64,000 nucleotides of DNA from Sphingomonas mali NBRC 15500 (GTDB lineage Bacteria; Pseudomonadota; Alphaproteobacteria; Sphingomonadales; Sphingomonadaceae). A program made the translations under genes and the position numbers. Of this stretch, positions 24,975 through 33,399 are shown piece after piece; position 1 is the first letter of the stretch; each line of letters opens with the position of its first letter. The stretch is taken from assembly GCF_001598415.1 (NCBI RefSeq), contig NZ_BCYX01000013.1, positions 54,392 to 118,391 on the forward strand. The letters run 5' to 3'. The notes beneath the pieces are model-generated. The model made no database searches, was not told the DNA's origin, and saw only the letters and a program-made list of their open reading frames with translations.

Positions 24975-25619
24975 TTACCCGGCGCGAATTGTCACGCCGA
25001 ACAGCAGCACGGGGGCATCGGGCTCGGAAATCTGCACACTACCGTCGCCATCGCTGACCAACGAATGGATCAGATAGGCGGCCGCGGCGCGTGGAGTGAT
25101 AACCGTATCGCCCTGTTGCCCGAGCAAGGTGGTGCGCAATTCCTGGTCGAGCACCAGTCGTGGCCCTTCGGCGCGCACCACGATCTCGATATTGCCCGCA
25201 TTCTCCTCGGCACCGATATCGAGCTGCCCACCGCGCACCAGCGCGTCGCCGGCAATCAGCGCCAGGTTGAGCAGCACCTTGGTCGCGGGCTTGGGCAGAG
25301 TCGCTTCCTCGACCATCCAGCCGATCGTCAGCTTGGCGTTATCGCCAAATAATCCCTCGATCGCCGACCGCGTCTCGCGCGTATCGACCTTCTCGCCGAA
25401 GCCACCCGCCGCCCCGAAGGCAAGACGGAAGAATTTGAGCTTGTTGGCCGACGCTCGCGCGCTTTCGTTGAGCAGTTCCAGGCAGCGCGCGCGCATTTCC
25501 GGGTCATGCTCGTCGGCGAGCAATTCGAGGCCGTTATTGAGCGCGCCCACCGGGCTCAGCAGATCGTGGCACAAACGCGAGCATAACAAGCTGGCGAAAT
25601 CGACCGAGGTCATGGTCAT
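24975..25619 (-). CDS. chpT: Histidine phosphotransferase ChpT
   Basis: The 214-residue protein has the ChpT signature SRLCHDLLSPVGALNNGLELL at about residue 15, with the phospho-accepting His, a two-helix dimerisation region and a degenerate ATPase-like C-terminal domain. In Caulobacter and relatives ChpT passes phosphate from CckA to CtrA and CpdR. The start is the ATG at 25619 with GGAAAG upstream; the frame beyond it is not coding. It heads the chemotaxis operon, 57 bases before cheA. Confidence 0.9.
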   Translation of the reverse strand: MTMTSVDFASLLCSRLCHDLLSPVGALNNGLELLADEHDPEMRARCLELLNESARASANKLKFFRLAFGAAGGFGEKVDTRETRSAIEGLFGDNAKLTIGWMVEEATLPKPATKVLLNLALIAGDALVRGGQLDIGAEENAGNIEIVVRAEGPRLVLDQELRTTLLGQQGDTVITPRAAAAYLIHSLVSDGDGSVQISEPDAPVLLFGVTIRAG

Positions 25620-25740
25620 TAGGGACGTTTCTTTCCTATCGTTACTTGCCTTCTGACGTAGCGGGGCGCTGCCCGCAACACCCCTTCCGCCACATCGGGC
25701 AGGGGCGGTTGTCCGCAAGCCCCAAAAGCCGACTGGTCAA

Positions 25741-26217
25741 TCACTTGAGTCGAACGCCCGTTTGGTCTGGTTCGATCCGCTTACCGATACGTAGGTCGAA
25801 CCTCACTGGATCGAACCTGCCATGGATCTCGCCACCCTCGACAGCGCGCCAGAGCAGTGCTCCCTCGCGCCCCGCGATCAACCACAATTTGCCATCGGGC
25901 GCCGCCATCGCAGCATCGCGCTCGGACGGCGTCGACGGCCCTTGCGGGTGGGTGTGGAAGAAACCTAGAACTTCGAGCCCGCCTTTCCGACGGGAATTGC
26001 GATAGGCAGCTATCAACGCCGCCGGGTCGATCTCGAAGGTCGTGAAAGGGTCGCCGGCGACGTTCGCTGTATGGTCGATACGCGTGACTCGGTTGCCCCG
26101 TCCCAGCAGAATGCCGCATTTCTCATCGGGGGGCCCGAATTGACCGTCAATATGCGATGCGATCCATACCGATCGCAGGACTGTCAGCAGCGCCGCACTT
26201 GAAATTTCCAACCTCAT
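25741..26217 (-). CDS. M67 family (JAB/MPN+) metallopeptidase
   Basis: A 158-residue JAMM domain: the Glu in EKCGILLG and the zinc site HTHP...S...D (FFHTHPQGPSTPSERD) are intact. Bacterial relatives remove small C-terminal extensions from sulfur-carrier proteins or act in isopeptide cleavage; no partner gene is nearby. The ATG at 26217 is preferred over that at 26223 because AGGAAG sits six bases before it. It is divergent from rluD, with only 18 bases between the starts, so their 5' regions overlap. Confidence 0.87.
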   Translation of the reverse strand: MRLEISSAALLTVLRSVWIASHIDGQFGPPDEKCGILLGRGNRVTRIDHTANVAGDPFTTFEIDPAALIAAYRNSRRKGGLEVLGFFHTHPQGPSTPSERDAAMAAPDGKLWLIAGREGALLWRAVEGGEIHGRFDPVRFDLRIGKRIEPDQTGVRLK

Positions 26218-26235
26218 TCCCATCTTCCTACACGA

Positions 26236-27186
26236 ATGGTTCCGGGGGTTTCCATCATCGAAGCAGTGGTTTCGGGCGCGGCCAAAGGCTGGCGGCTCGA
26301 TCGGGCGCTGGCGGATGCCGTGCCCACATTGTCACGCGAGCGGCTGAAGGCGCTGATCTCGTCGGGCGCGGTCAGCGATCCGTCGGGCGCGCTGATGCGC
26401 GACCCTGCCCGCAAGCTCGTCGGCGGCGAAACCTTCACCGTTACCGTGCCAGTTCCCCGGCCCGCGCATAACGAAGCGCAGGACATCCCGCTCGACATCG
26501 CGTTCGAGGATGAGCATCTGATCGTGATCGACAAGCCCGCCGGGCTCGTCGTCCATCCCGCGGCCGGCAATTTCGACGGCACGTTGGTCAACGCCCTGCT
26601 TCATCATTGCGGCGGCAGCCTGTCGGGGATCGGCGGCGTCGCACGGCCCGGGATCGTCCATCGCATCGACAAGGATACGTCCGGCCTGATGGTCGCGGCC
26701 AAGACCGATCGCGCGCATGAGGGTCTCGCCAAGCAGTTCGCCGACCATTCGATCGACCGCCGCTATCGCGCGCTGGTCTCGGGTCATCTGGCGACCGCCA
26801 GCGGTACGGTTGACGCCCCGCTCGCGCGCAGTCCACAGAACCGCAAGAAAGTCGCGATCGTCCGAACCGGCAAGCGCGCGGTGACGCATTGGCGCAAGAT
26901 CAAGAGCTTGCACGAAGCCGACCTGGTCGAATGCAAGCTGGAGACCGGCCGCACTCATCAGGTGCGCGTGCACATGGCGTCGATCGGTCACCCCTTGATT
27001 GGAGACCCGGTTTATGGTAGAACAAAACAGGTTCACAGGAAGGTTCTGGAAACCCTGAATTTCCGCCGCCAGGCATTGCACGCGGCGCATCTCGGGTTCA
27101 TCCACCCCATCACAAGAAACGCTTTGTCGTTCGATAGCGAAATCCCAGCGGACATGCGGGAACTCTTCGATACACTCAGCGATTGA
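26236..27186 (+). CDS. rluD: 23S rRNA pseudouridine synthase RluD-type
   Basis: A 316-residue RluA-family enzyme. The N-terminal S4-like domain (RLDRALADAVPTLSRERLKALI) precedes the catalytic domain, which has the RluA signature IVHRIDKDTSGLMVAAK with the catalytic Asp. RluD makes the pseudouridines of helix 69 in 23S rRNA. It stands directly before rpoH, a pairing typical of alphaproteobacteria. Confidence 0.93.
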   Translation: MVPGVSIIEAVVSGAAKGWRLDRALADAVPTLSRERLKALISSGAVSDPSGALMRDPARKLVGGETFTVTVPVPRPAHNEAQDIPLDIAFEDEHLIVIDKPAGLVVHPAAGNFDGTLVNALLHHCGGSLSGIGGVARPGIVHRIDKDTSGLMVAAKTDRAHEGLAKQFADHSIDRRYRALVSGHLATASGTVDAPLARSPQNRKKVAIVRTGKRAVTHWRKIKSLHEADLVECKLETGRTHQVRVHMASIGHPLIGDPVYGRTKQVHRKVLETLNFRRQALHAAHLGFIHPITRNALSFDSEIPADMRELFDTLSD

Positions 27187-27255
27187 GTTTTGTTGCAGTG
27201 CGGCATGCCGCCTTTTCAAGGGGCAGGCCGTCTGAAAGGTAAGGGAGACTAGATC

Positions 27256-28158
27256 ATGGCAAATCGCAGCAACGTCCCCGCGACGATTCCTGCTCTCGGT
27301 GGAGAGGCAAGCCTCAACCGCTATCTGGCCGAGATCAAGAAGTTCCCGATCCTGACCCCGGAACAGGAATATATGCTCGCCAAGCGCTTCTCGGAGCATG
27401 GCGATACCGAGGCGGCGGCGCAGCTCGTCACTTCGCACCTGCGTCTCGTGGCCAAGATCGCGATGGGCTATCGCGGCTACGGCCTGCCCGTCTCGGAACT
27501 GATCAGCGAAGGCAATATCGGCCTGATGCAGGGCGTGAAGAAGTTCGAGCCCGATCGCGGCTTCCGCCTCGCTACCTATGCGATGTGGTGGATCCGCGCC
27601 TCGATCCAGGAATTCATCCTGCGCTCGTGGAGCCTGGTGAAGATGGGCACCACCGCGGCGCAGAAGAAGCTGTTCTTCAACCTGCGCCGGATGAAGTCGA
27701 AGCTCGACGCGTTCGAGGACGGTGATCTGAGCCCCGAGAACGTGGCCAAGATCGCCAAGGACCTCGGCGTGACCGAGGACGAGGTCACCTCGATGAACCG
27801 TCGCATGGCGATGGGCGGCGATACGTCGCTGAACGTCTCGATGCGTGAGGATGGTGAAGGTCAGTGGCAGGATTGGCTGCAGGACGATGCGCCCTTGCAG
27901 GATTCGGTCGTCGCCGAGGCGCAGGAGGCGGATGTCCGCCACAGTCTGCTGACCGAAGCGATGGATGGCCTGAACGAGCGTGAGCGTCACATCCTGACCG
28001 AGCGCCGGTTGACTGACGATCCCAAGACCTTGGAAGAACTTAGCCAGGTCTATGGCGTGTCGCGCGAGCGCGTTCGCCAGATCGAGGTTCGCGCGTTCGA
28101 GAAGCTGCAAAAGGTAATGATGCGGCTGGCCGGCGAAAAGCGGCTGATCGCAGCCTGA
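27256..28158 (+). CDS. rpoH: Heat-shock sigma factor RpoH (sigma-32)
   Basis: The 300-residue protein has sigma regions 1.2 to 4.2. Region 2 holds 'ISEGNIGLMQGVKKFEPDRGFRLATYAMWWIRA'. The RpoH box QKKLFFNLRRMK is intact, and region 4.2 has the HTH 'LEELSQVYGVSRERVRQIEVRAFEKL'. It directs transcription of chaperone and protease genes. GGGAGA lies upstream of the ATG. A small 12-base palindrome with TTTT (27200-27216) between rluD and rpoH may act as a weak terminator. Confidence 0.97.
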   Translation: MANRSNVPATIPALGGEASLNRYLAEIKKFPILTPEQEYMLAKRFSEHGDTEAAAQLVTSHLRLVAKIAMGYRGYGLPVSELISEGNIGLMQGVKKFEPDRGFRLATYAMWWIRASIQEFILRSWSLVKMGTTAAQKKLFFNLRRMKSKLDAFEDGDLSPENVAKIAKDLGVTEDEVTSMNRRMAMGGDTSLNVSMREDGEGQWQDWLQDDAPLQDSVVAEAQEADVRHSLLTEAMDGLNERERHILTERRLTDDPKTLEELSQVYGVSRERVRQIEVRAFEKLQKVMMRLAGEKRLIAA

Positions 28159-28166
28159 TTGTGCTA

Positions 28167-28196
28167 CTCCCGGCCGCTTCGCGCGGCGGCCGGGAG
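28167..28196 (+). terminator. Hairpin after rpoH
   Basis: An 11-bp perfect GC-rich stem (ctcccggccgc / gcggccgggag) with an 8-base loop lies 8 bases after the rpoH stop. There is no T-run, so it may be a weak or factor-assisted terminator or an RNA-stabilising structure. Confidence 0.55.
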
Positions 28197-28274
28197 ATTG
28201 CTCCATAATAGACCGATGTTCTTGACGCGTTCTCGGCACTAGCGAATATTCCCCCGGAATTACGGAGGGATAGC

Positions 28275-28952
28275 ATGAGCGCTTTAATTACAATCATCTG
28301 GCTGATCGGAACCGTCGCGTCGATCTGGTTCATCATTCGGCCGTTATCGTCTCTGCCGATATATGCCACGCGGGGCCGCGCGATCGCGACCGGAGCGGCG
28401 ATTTTCATTGGCCTGCCTATCGTCGCAGCGATCGTCGGCATTTCCAGCGTTCCGGGCCCCACTCTCCCCAAGGTGAGGGCTGCCGGTGCCGGTGGCACGA
28501 CGGACGGCAACAGCGAGGTCGCAGCAGCCGCGCCCGCGTCGCCGTGGACATATAATGAGAACAAGGACGCGATGCGGGGCACGACGATGAAATACGCCCA
28601 GACGCAAAGCGACGAGAAGTTCCAGAACAGCCTCGGCATGGGCGAGCAGAATACCGTTCTCGAAGTGCAGAAGCTTGCCAAAGGCTATGACGTCAGCATC
28701 AATAATCCCAATCTGCAATTCACCTGCAGCTCGCTCGTAACGAAGCAGTTTGCGGTGAAGTTCGACGACGGCCCGATCGACCATTACAACTGCACTGACT
28801 CGGAGGGGAGTAAGTTCGGTTTGGCGTTCTTCTCCAAGGGAGACGGCGTGGTCGCCAAAATGCGCAGCGCGAAGCGCATGATGATCGAGGCTGAGGTGTT
28901 CCAGCGCGGCAACGTTCAAATGACCTTCAATGTCGCTGGCCTGACACTCTGA
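28275..28952 (+). CDS. Unknown membrane-anchored protein
   Basis: A 225-residue protein behind GGAGGG. Two hydrophobic helices (about 3-25 and 36-58) precede a low-complexity linker and a C-terminal soluble domain of about 130 residues with two Cys (FTCSS and YNCTDSEG) that could form a disulfide, so the domain is likely periplasmic. I do not recognise the fold. It stands alone between rpoH and the oxidase-MtgA ORF. Confidence 0.7.
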   Translation: MSALITIIWLIGTVASIWFIIRPLSSLPIYATRGRAIATGAAIFIGLPIVAAIVGISSVPGPTLPKVRAAGAGGTTDGNSEVAAAAPASPWTYNENKDAMRGTTMKYAQTQSDEKFQNSLGMGEQNTVLEVQKLAKGYDVSINNPNLQFTCSSLVTKQFAVKFDDGPIDHYNCTDSEGSKFGLAFFSKGDGVVAKMRSAKRMMIEAEVFQRGNVQMTFNVAGLTL

Positions 28953-29007
28953 TGCCGCCCGTCGGGTTGCGGGCTGACCGCTGCCCGATTCGCTCTATAG
29001 AGCGACC

Positions 29008-31026
29008 ATGAGCAGCAAGTTCGTCGTCATCGGAGGAGGCGCCGCCGGCATCGCTGCCGTGCGGCGCCTTGTCGATTCGGGCGCCGACGTGTTGCTGCTG
29101 GAAGCGAGCGGGCGGATCGGCGGGCGGGCGCACACTGTGCGCGTCGGCCGCGAAGCGCTCGACCTGGGCTGTTCCTGGCTGCATTCGGCCGATCGCAATC
29201 CCTGGACGCGGATCGCGCTGGCCGAAGGGTTTCAGATCGACCGCACGCCGGCGCATTGGCGCGAACAATGGCGCGATCTCGGGTTCCCGGCCGCCGACCA
29301 GGAGGCGTTTCAGGCAGCCTATCAGCAATTCTCCGAGCGCGCTTTGGCCTATCGCAACGGCCCCGATCGACCGTTGTCGGACTTCATCCAGCCCGACCAT
29401 CCGTGGCGCCCGCTGATCGATGCGATTTCGGGTTATGCCAACGGCGCCAGTCTCGGCGCCGTCTCGCTGCACGATTGGGCGGCGTATGAAGACGCCGCTG
29501 GCGACGACAATTGGCGGCTGGTCGAGGGCTATGGAACGCTGATCGCCGCTTACGGCAAGCGCCTGCCCGTCCGGCTCGATTGCCCCGTTTCGATGATCGA
29601 CCATCGCGGCCCGCGCATGCGCCTCGTCACACCGCACGGGCTGGTCGAAGCCGATCGCGTGATCGTCGCGGTGCCGACGCCGATCATCGCCGATGGCGAT
29701 CTGACATTCGACCCGCCGCTCGACGCCAAGCGGGAGGCCGCCGCCGCGCTCCCGCTTGGGCTCGCCGACAAGATCTTCCTGGGCATTCGCGGCGACGATT
29801 ATCCGCACAATGCGCATTTGATCGGCAATCCGCACAATGCGTGCACCGCCAGCTATCAACTCGGCTATCTCGGACGCCCGGTCGTCGAGGCATTCTTTGG
29901 CGGCGATTGTGCCGAGGCGATCGAGCGCGAAAGCGACCTCGGCGCCGCCGATTTCGCGATCGGCGAGCTCGCGCGCCTGCTCGGCAACGACTGGCGATTG
30001 CGGCTCCAGCCGCTCGCGCGGACACGCTGGCGCGCCGAACGCTTCATTCGTGGCAGCTATTCGCACGCCCGGATCGGCCAGGCCGGACAGCGCCGCGTGC
30101 TTGCCCAGCCCCATGACGACCGCATCTTCTTTGCCGGCGAAGCCTGCTCGGCGAGCGACTTCTCAACCGCCCATGGTGCATATGAGACAGGTATTATCGC
30201 CGCCGAAGAGGCTCTTGCCGCCGACCGCCGACCGCGGATAGTGGCGAGCATGCCGTTGATGACGGCACCCTCGCCCCATCCCACCGACATCGCGACGACA
30301 CAGGCCGATCCCGACCCCATGCCCGCAAGAGCCAAACCCCGCCGCCCCTTCCTCCGCCGCCTGTTCGGCTGGATCTGGAAAGGCGCCCTCGCCTTCGTGA
30401 TCGTCAGCGTGCTGTGGGTCGGCATCTACCGCTTCATCAATCCGCCCTTCACCTTCACGATGCTGGGCGACGTGCTGCACGGCCAGTTGATCACCAAACA
30501 GTGGATGTCGATCGACCGCATGGATCCCAACATGCCGCGCGCCGCGATCGCCGGCGAGGATGCGCGTTTCTGCCTGCACGACGGGTTCGATTTCAGCGCG
30601 CTGTGGCAGGCCTATCAGCGCAACCAGAAAGGCGGTCGCATCCGCGGCGGATCGACGATCAGCCAGCAGACCGCCAAGAACGTCTTCCTGATCCAGGGCG
30701 GCGGCTATGTCCGCAAGGGCTTCGAGGCGTGGTTCACCTTCCTGATCGAGCATCTGTGGGGCAAGCGCCGGATCATGGAAGTCTATCTCAATGTCGCCGA
30801 GACGGGGATCGGTACCTATGGCGCCAATGCCGGGTCGATCCGCTATTTCGGCCACGACGCGTCGACCATGTCGTCGACCGAGGCCGGACGGATCGCGGCG
30901 GTCCTGCCGCTCCCCAAGAAGCGCGCCGCAATCGACCCGCGCGGCTTCGTCCGCCGCCACGGCAATGCGCTAGCGAAATACGTCAATGTGGTGCGAGGCA
31001 ACGGGCTCGACAGTTGCGTGCGGTAG
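29008..31026 (+). CDS. Fused FAD-dependent amine oxidase and glycosyltransferase MtgA
   Basis: One continuous 672-residue frame. Residues 1 to about 410 are a flavin amine oxidase: VIGGGAAGIAAVRRL (FAD loop), EASGRIGGRAHT and the C-terminal FFAGEACS...GAYETGIIAAEEAL. Residues about 438-672 are a monofunctional peptidoglycan glycosyltransferase (GT51, MtgA): one transmembrane helix (about 452-473), GEDARFCLHDGFD with the catalytic Glu, RGGSTISQQTAKN and VYLNVAETG. An ATG at 30319 would give a normal 235-residue MtgA, so internal initiation is possible, but no stop separates the two. Topology fits, with the oxidase inside and the glycosyltransferase outside. Confidence 0.85.
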   Translation: MSSKFVVIGGGAAGIAAVRRLVDSGADVLLLEASGRIGGRAHTVRVGREALDLGCSWLHSADRNPWTRIALAEGFQIDRTPAHWREQWRDLGFPAADQEAFQAAYQQFSERALAYRNGPDRPLSDFIQPDHPWRPLIDAISGYANGASLGAVSLHDWAAYEDAAGDDNWRLVEGYGTLIAAYGKRLPVRLDCPVSMIDHRGPRMRLVTPHGLVEADRVIVAVPTPIIADGDLTFDPPLDAKREAAAALPLGLADKIFLGIRGDDYPHNAHLIGNPHNACTASYQLGYLGRPVVEAFFGGDCAEAIERESDLGAADFAIGELARLLGNDWRLRLQPLARTRWRAERFIRGSYSHARIGQAGQRRVLAQPHDDRIFFAGEACSASDFSTAHGAYETGIIAAEEALAADRRPRIVASMPLMTAPSPHPTDIATTQADPDPMPARAKPRRPFLRRLFGWIWKGALAFVIVSVLWVGIYRFINPPFTFTMLGDVLHGQLITKQWMSIDRMDPNMPRAAIAGEDARFCLHDGFDFSALWQAYQRNQKGGRIRGGSTISQQTAKNVFLIQGGGYVRKGFEAWFTFLIEHLWGKRRIMEVYLNVAETGIGTYGANAGSIRYFGHDASTMSSTEAGRIAAVLPLPKKRAAIDPRGFVRRHGNALAKYVNVVRGNGLDSCVR

Positions 31027-31072
31027 CGCGGATAGACCGCTGGCTGGGCGATAGCGGCTCGGCAATCGGACA

Positions 31073-31104
31073 ATGAATGGCCCGCGCCTGGCCGGGGCAT
31101 TCAT
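31073..31104. terminator. Bidirectional hairpin between convergent genes
   Basis: The arms atgaatggcccg and cggggcattcat pair at 11 of 12 positions with an 8-base loop. It lies between the stop of the fusion gene and the end of the convergent methyltransferase, whose stop codon is within the right arm. No clear T-run is present. Confidence 0.45.
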
Positions 31105-31898
31105 GCGCGCGTGGCGGTGACAACCCAGGCCGCGGCGCTCAAACTTACCTTGCCAGAGCGCTCACGCATCGACAGCGCGGCGCGCACGCGGTGCTCAGCT
31201 TTGGGCAGTAATGCAGGTCTTTCCCTCAAGATCTTTCCCAGCGCGCCGACCCGCGTGATCACTTTCAACATCGCCTCGGCGTCACCACTCGAAACCTGAA
31301 CATCGAGCGCCCGAATCTCGATAAGGTCGAACCCCGCCGAACGAAGGACGCGATCGACCGTTCCAGCTTTCTCGAAACTGAAAGGCGTAACGTCGATCGC
31401 CGCCGTGAGGCCGGCTGCCTCGACGGGAAAGTAATCCAGCTCATTCTCGTTCAGCGATCGCCAACAGACGAAGGCGATCCGACCGCCACGCCTGAGCATT
31501 CGATGCATGTTGGCGAAGGCCTTGATCGGATCGGCGAAGAACATCGTTCCGAACCGGGAGAAAATGGCATCGACGCTCTGGTCAGACAGCGGCAGGCCGG
31601 CGGCGTCCTCTTGCAGCAACGTCACTTGGGACAGATGGCTCGTCCTGGCCCGCGCTATCGCCAGAACGCGTGGCGCCAAATCGACGCCGATCACGCGGCC
31701 GGTGGGGCCGACCCTGTCCATCAACTGCAGGATCGTTTGGCCCGCGCCGCAGCCGATATCCAACACCGTCTGCCCCTCCGCTGGAGCCAGTGCGTCTATC
31801 GCCGTCATGCCCAGCGGAGACATTTGCAGGTCGATCAGATCGGCCAACTCGGCTCGCGCCTGATCGCCCAAGTCCTGCGATGTCGAAAGGGCTGTCAC
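31101..31898 (-). CDS. Class I SAM-dependent methyltransferase (UbiE-like)
   Basis: The SAM motif VLDIGCGAGQTILQLMDRV is followed by VIGVDLAPRVLAIAR and 'VDAIFSRFGTMFFADPIKAFANMHRMLRRGG', typical of Methyltransf_11/25 enzymes acting on small molecules. The GTG at 31898 (265 residues) is taken as start; a TTG at 31934 is an alternative, and neither has a good ribosome site. The substrate is unknown. It may form a unit with the hydrolase upstream at 31993. Confidence 0.85.
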   Translation of the reverse strand: MTALSTSQDLGDQARAELADLIDLQMSPLGMTAIDALAPAEGQTVLDIGCGAGQTILQLMDRVGPTGRVIGVDLAPRVLAIARARTSHLSQVTLLQEDAAGLPLSDQSVDAIFSRFGTMFFADPIKAFANMHRMLRRGGRIAFVCWRSLNENELDYFPVEAAGLTAAIDVTPFSFEKAGTVDRVLRSAGFDLIEIRALDVQVSSGDAEAMLKVITRVGALGKILRERPALLPKAEHRVRAALSMRERSGKVSLSAAAWVVTATRA

Positions 31899-31992
31899 GT
31901 CTGATGGCCTGGATGGGAAATGAGACGCGCGCAACTCGGCTTGCGACGCCCAGGATGGCGATCACCGCCGGAGCCGATCGAGAAACGCTCGT

Positions 31993-32913
31993 TCAATGCC
32001 GATTAACGCCAGCGCGCAGAAATGTGGTTATGGCGTCGGCGGTCGCGTCTGGCTGTTCCTCGGGAAAGAAGTGTCCGCCCAATACAGCCTGCCCGCGAAC
32101 GTTCTCCGACCAACGGCGCCAAATGCCCAATGGTCCGCCGGCATCGCCGTACCATTCTGCTAACCCGCCCTTGTCGCTCCACAACGCCAGTAAAGGGCAT
32201 CGGATGCGGCGGCCCGTCTCCCTATCAGCGCGATCGATTTCCCGATCGATCCCGGCCGCGGCTCTATATTCTTCGCAGATCGCGTGGACATGGACGGGAT
32301 CACTGAGCGCCCCGACATAGGCCTGGCGCAACCACGAGGGAAATGTGTCGGGCGGGGACCCCCATTCGGACAGGGCGTTGTCGATGACCGCCTCCGGTGC
32401 TGCAAGCAGGAGCCGCTCTGGCAAGGGAGCGGATTGGGCAAGCAGGGAGAACGGCCAGAAGGAGAGCGTGAGCCGCGCATCGGCCCTTTCCCAAACCTCA
32501 TAGGTGGGAATGACGTCCAGCACCGCAGCGGCAGTCACTTTGTCGGGATGATCCAGTGCCGCGCGATAAGCGACGCGGCCGCCACGATCATGGCCGATAA
32601 TCGCGAAGGTTTCATGACCAAGCGCCTTCATCGCCTCGACCAAGGTCGATGCGAGCGCCCGCTTGGACATCGCGCTATGGCCTTCGCCGTCGACCGGGCA
32701 ATCGCTGCAGCCATAACCGGGCAGGTCGGCTGCCACGACAGTGAAATCGCTCGCCAACAATGGCGCGATGCTGTGCCACATGAGGCTCGTTTCCGGAAAG
32801 CCATGGAGGAGCAGAATCGGCGGGCCCGCCCCACCTTCGTGGCAGAAGACCATACCGCGATCGGTCATCACCTCCCGGCCGGCGAACCCTTTTATTCCGC
32901 TTGGCGTCATCAT
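31993..32913 (-). CDS. Alpha/beta hydrolase, haloacetate dehalogenase-like
   Basis: The 306-residue protein resembles fluoroacetate dehalogenase: HGFPETSLMW oxyanion region, nucleophile Asp109 in GHDRGG, Arg110 and Arg113 for carboxylate binding, VLDVIPTYEVW, CEEYRAAAG, and the catalytic His in GGHFFPEE. However, the halide-binding His-Trp pair of characterised enzymes appears here as Phe152-Trp153. It is therefore probably an Asp-nucleophile hydrolase of this group with changed specificity. Dehalogenation is uncertain. Confidence 0.82.
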   Translation of the reverse strand: MMTPSGIKGFAGREVMTDRGMVFCHEGGAGPPILLLHGFPETSLMWHSIAPLLASDFTVVAADLPGYGCSDCPVDGEGHSAMSKRALASTLVEAMKALGHETFAIIGHDRGGRVAYRAALDHPDKVTAAAVLDVIPTYEVWERADARLTLSFWPFSLLAQSAPLPERLLLAAPEAVIDNALSEWGSPPDTFPSWLRQAYVGALSDPVHVHAICEEYRAAAGIDREIDRADRETGRRIRCPLLALWSDKGGLAEWYGDAGGPLGIWRRWSENVRGQAVLGGHFFPEEQPDATADAITTFLRAGVNRH

Positions 32914-33075
32914 CGGGAAACGCGTCGGCGCTGACGGGGTTCAAGCCGGTCCGGGCCAGCGGACATCGCGCTGGCGGCTTGGGGCGCCCTGTCCGACAGC
33001 AAGCAGCATGATGCGCGCCAAACTGGCGCTATCGGCGGCGCGGCGGGCTCGCTGCGGCAATCCGCGGCAATTCGT

Positions 33076-33399
33076 TCAGAACGGCAGCTTGAACCCCGGC
33101 GGGAGCGGCAGGCCCTGCGTCATCTTGGCCATTTCGGCGTTCGATGCCGCATCCGCCTTCGCCCGCGCGTCGTTGAACGCCGCGACGATCAAATCCTCGA
33201 GCATCTGCTTCTCGGACGGCTGGAGCAGCGACGGATCGATATCGACGCCGATGATGCGGCCCTTGGCCGACGCCTTGACCTTGACCATGCCGCCGCCTGA
33301 CGCGCCTTCGACCTCGATCTGGTCGAGCCCGTCCTGTGCCTTGGCCAGTTCGGCCTGGACGTTCTGCGCCATCGCCATGATGTCTTCGAGGCTTTTCAT
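33076..33399 (-). CDS. ybaB: YbaB/EbfC nucleoid-associated protein
   Basis: A 107-residue small dimeric DNA-binding protein: MKSLEDIMAMAQNVQAELAKAQ, 'GGGMVKVKASAKGRIIGVDIDPSLL' and LPLPPGFKLPF are typical. The true start is the ATG at 33399 in an ATGA overlap with dnaX. The dnaX-ybaB pairing is widely conserved and points to a role in replication or DNA maintenance. Confidence 0.94.
   Translation of the reverse strand: MKSLEDIMAMAQNVQAELAKAQDGLDQIEVEGASGGGMVKVKASAKGRIIGVDIDPSLLQPSEKQMLEDLIVAAFNDARAKADAASNAEMAKMTQGLPLPPGFKLPF

Noticed and set aside
27200..27216. Palindrome gcggcatgccgc with TTTT between rluD and rpoH
   Set aside because: A 12-base palindrome has no room for a stable loop; it is noted under rpoH but not listed as a terminator.
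26332..28239. 635-codon minus-strand ORF
   Set aside because: Antisense to rluD and rpoH; composition follows the codon bias of those genes.
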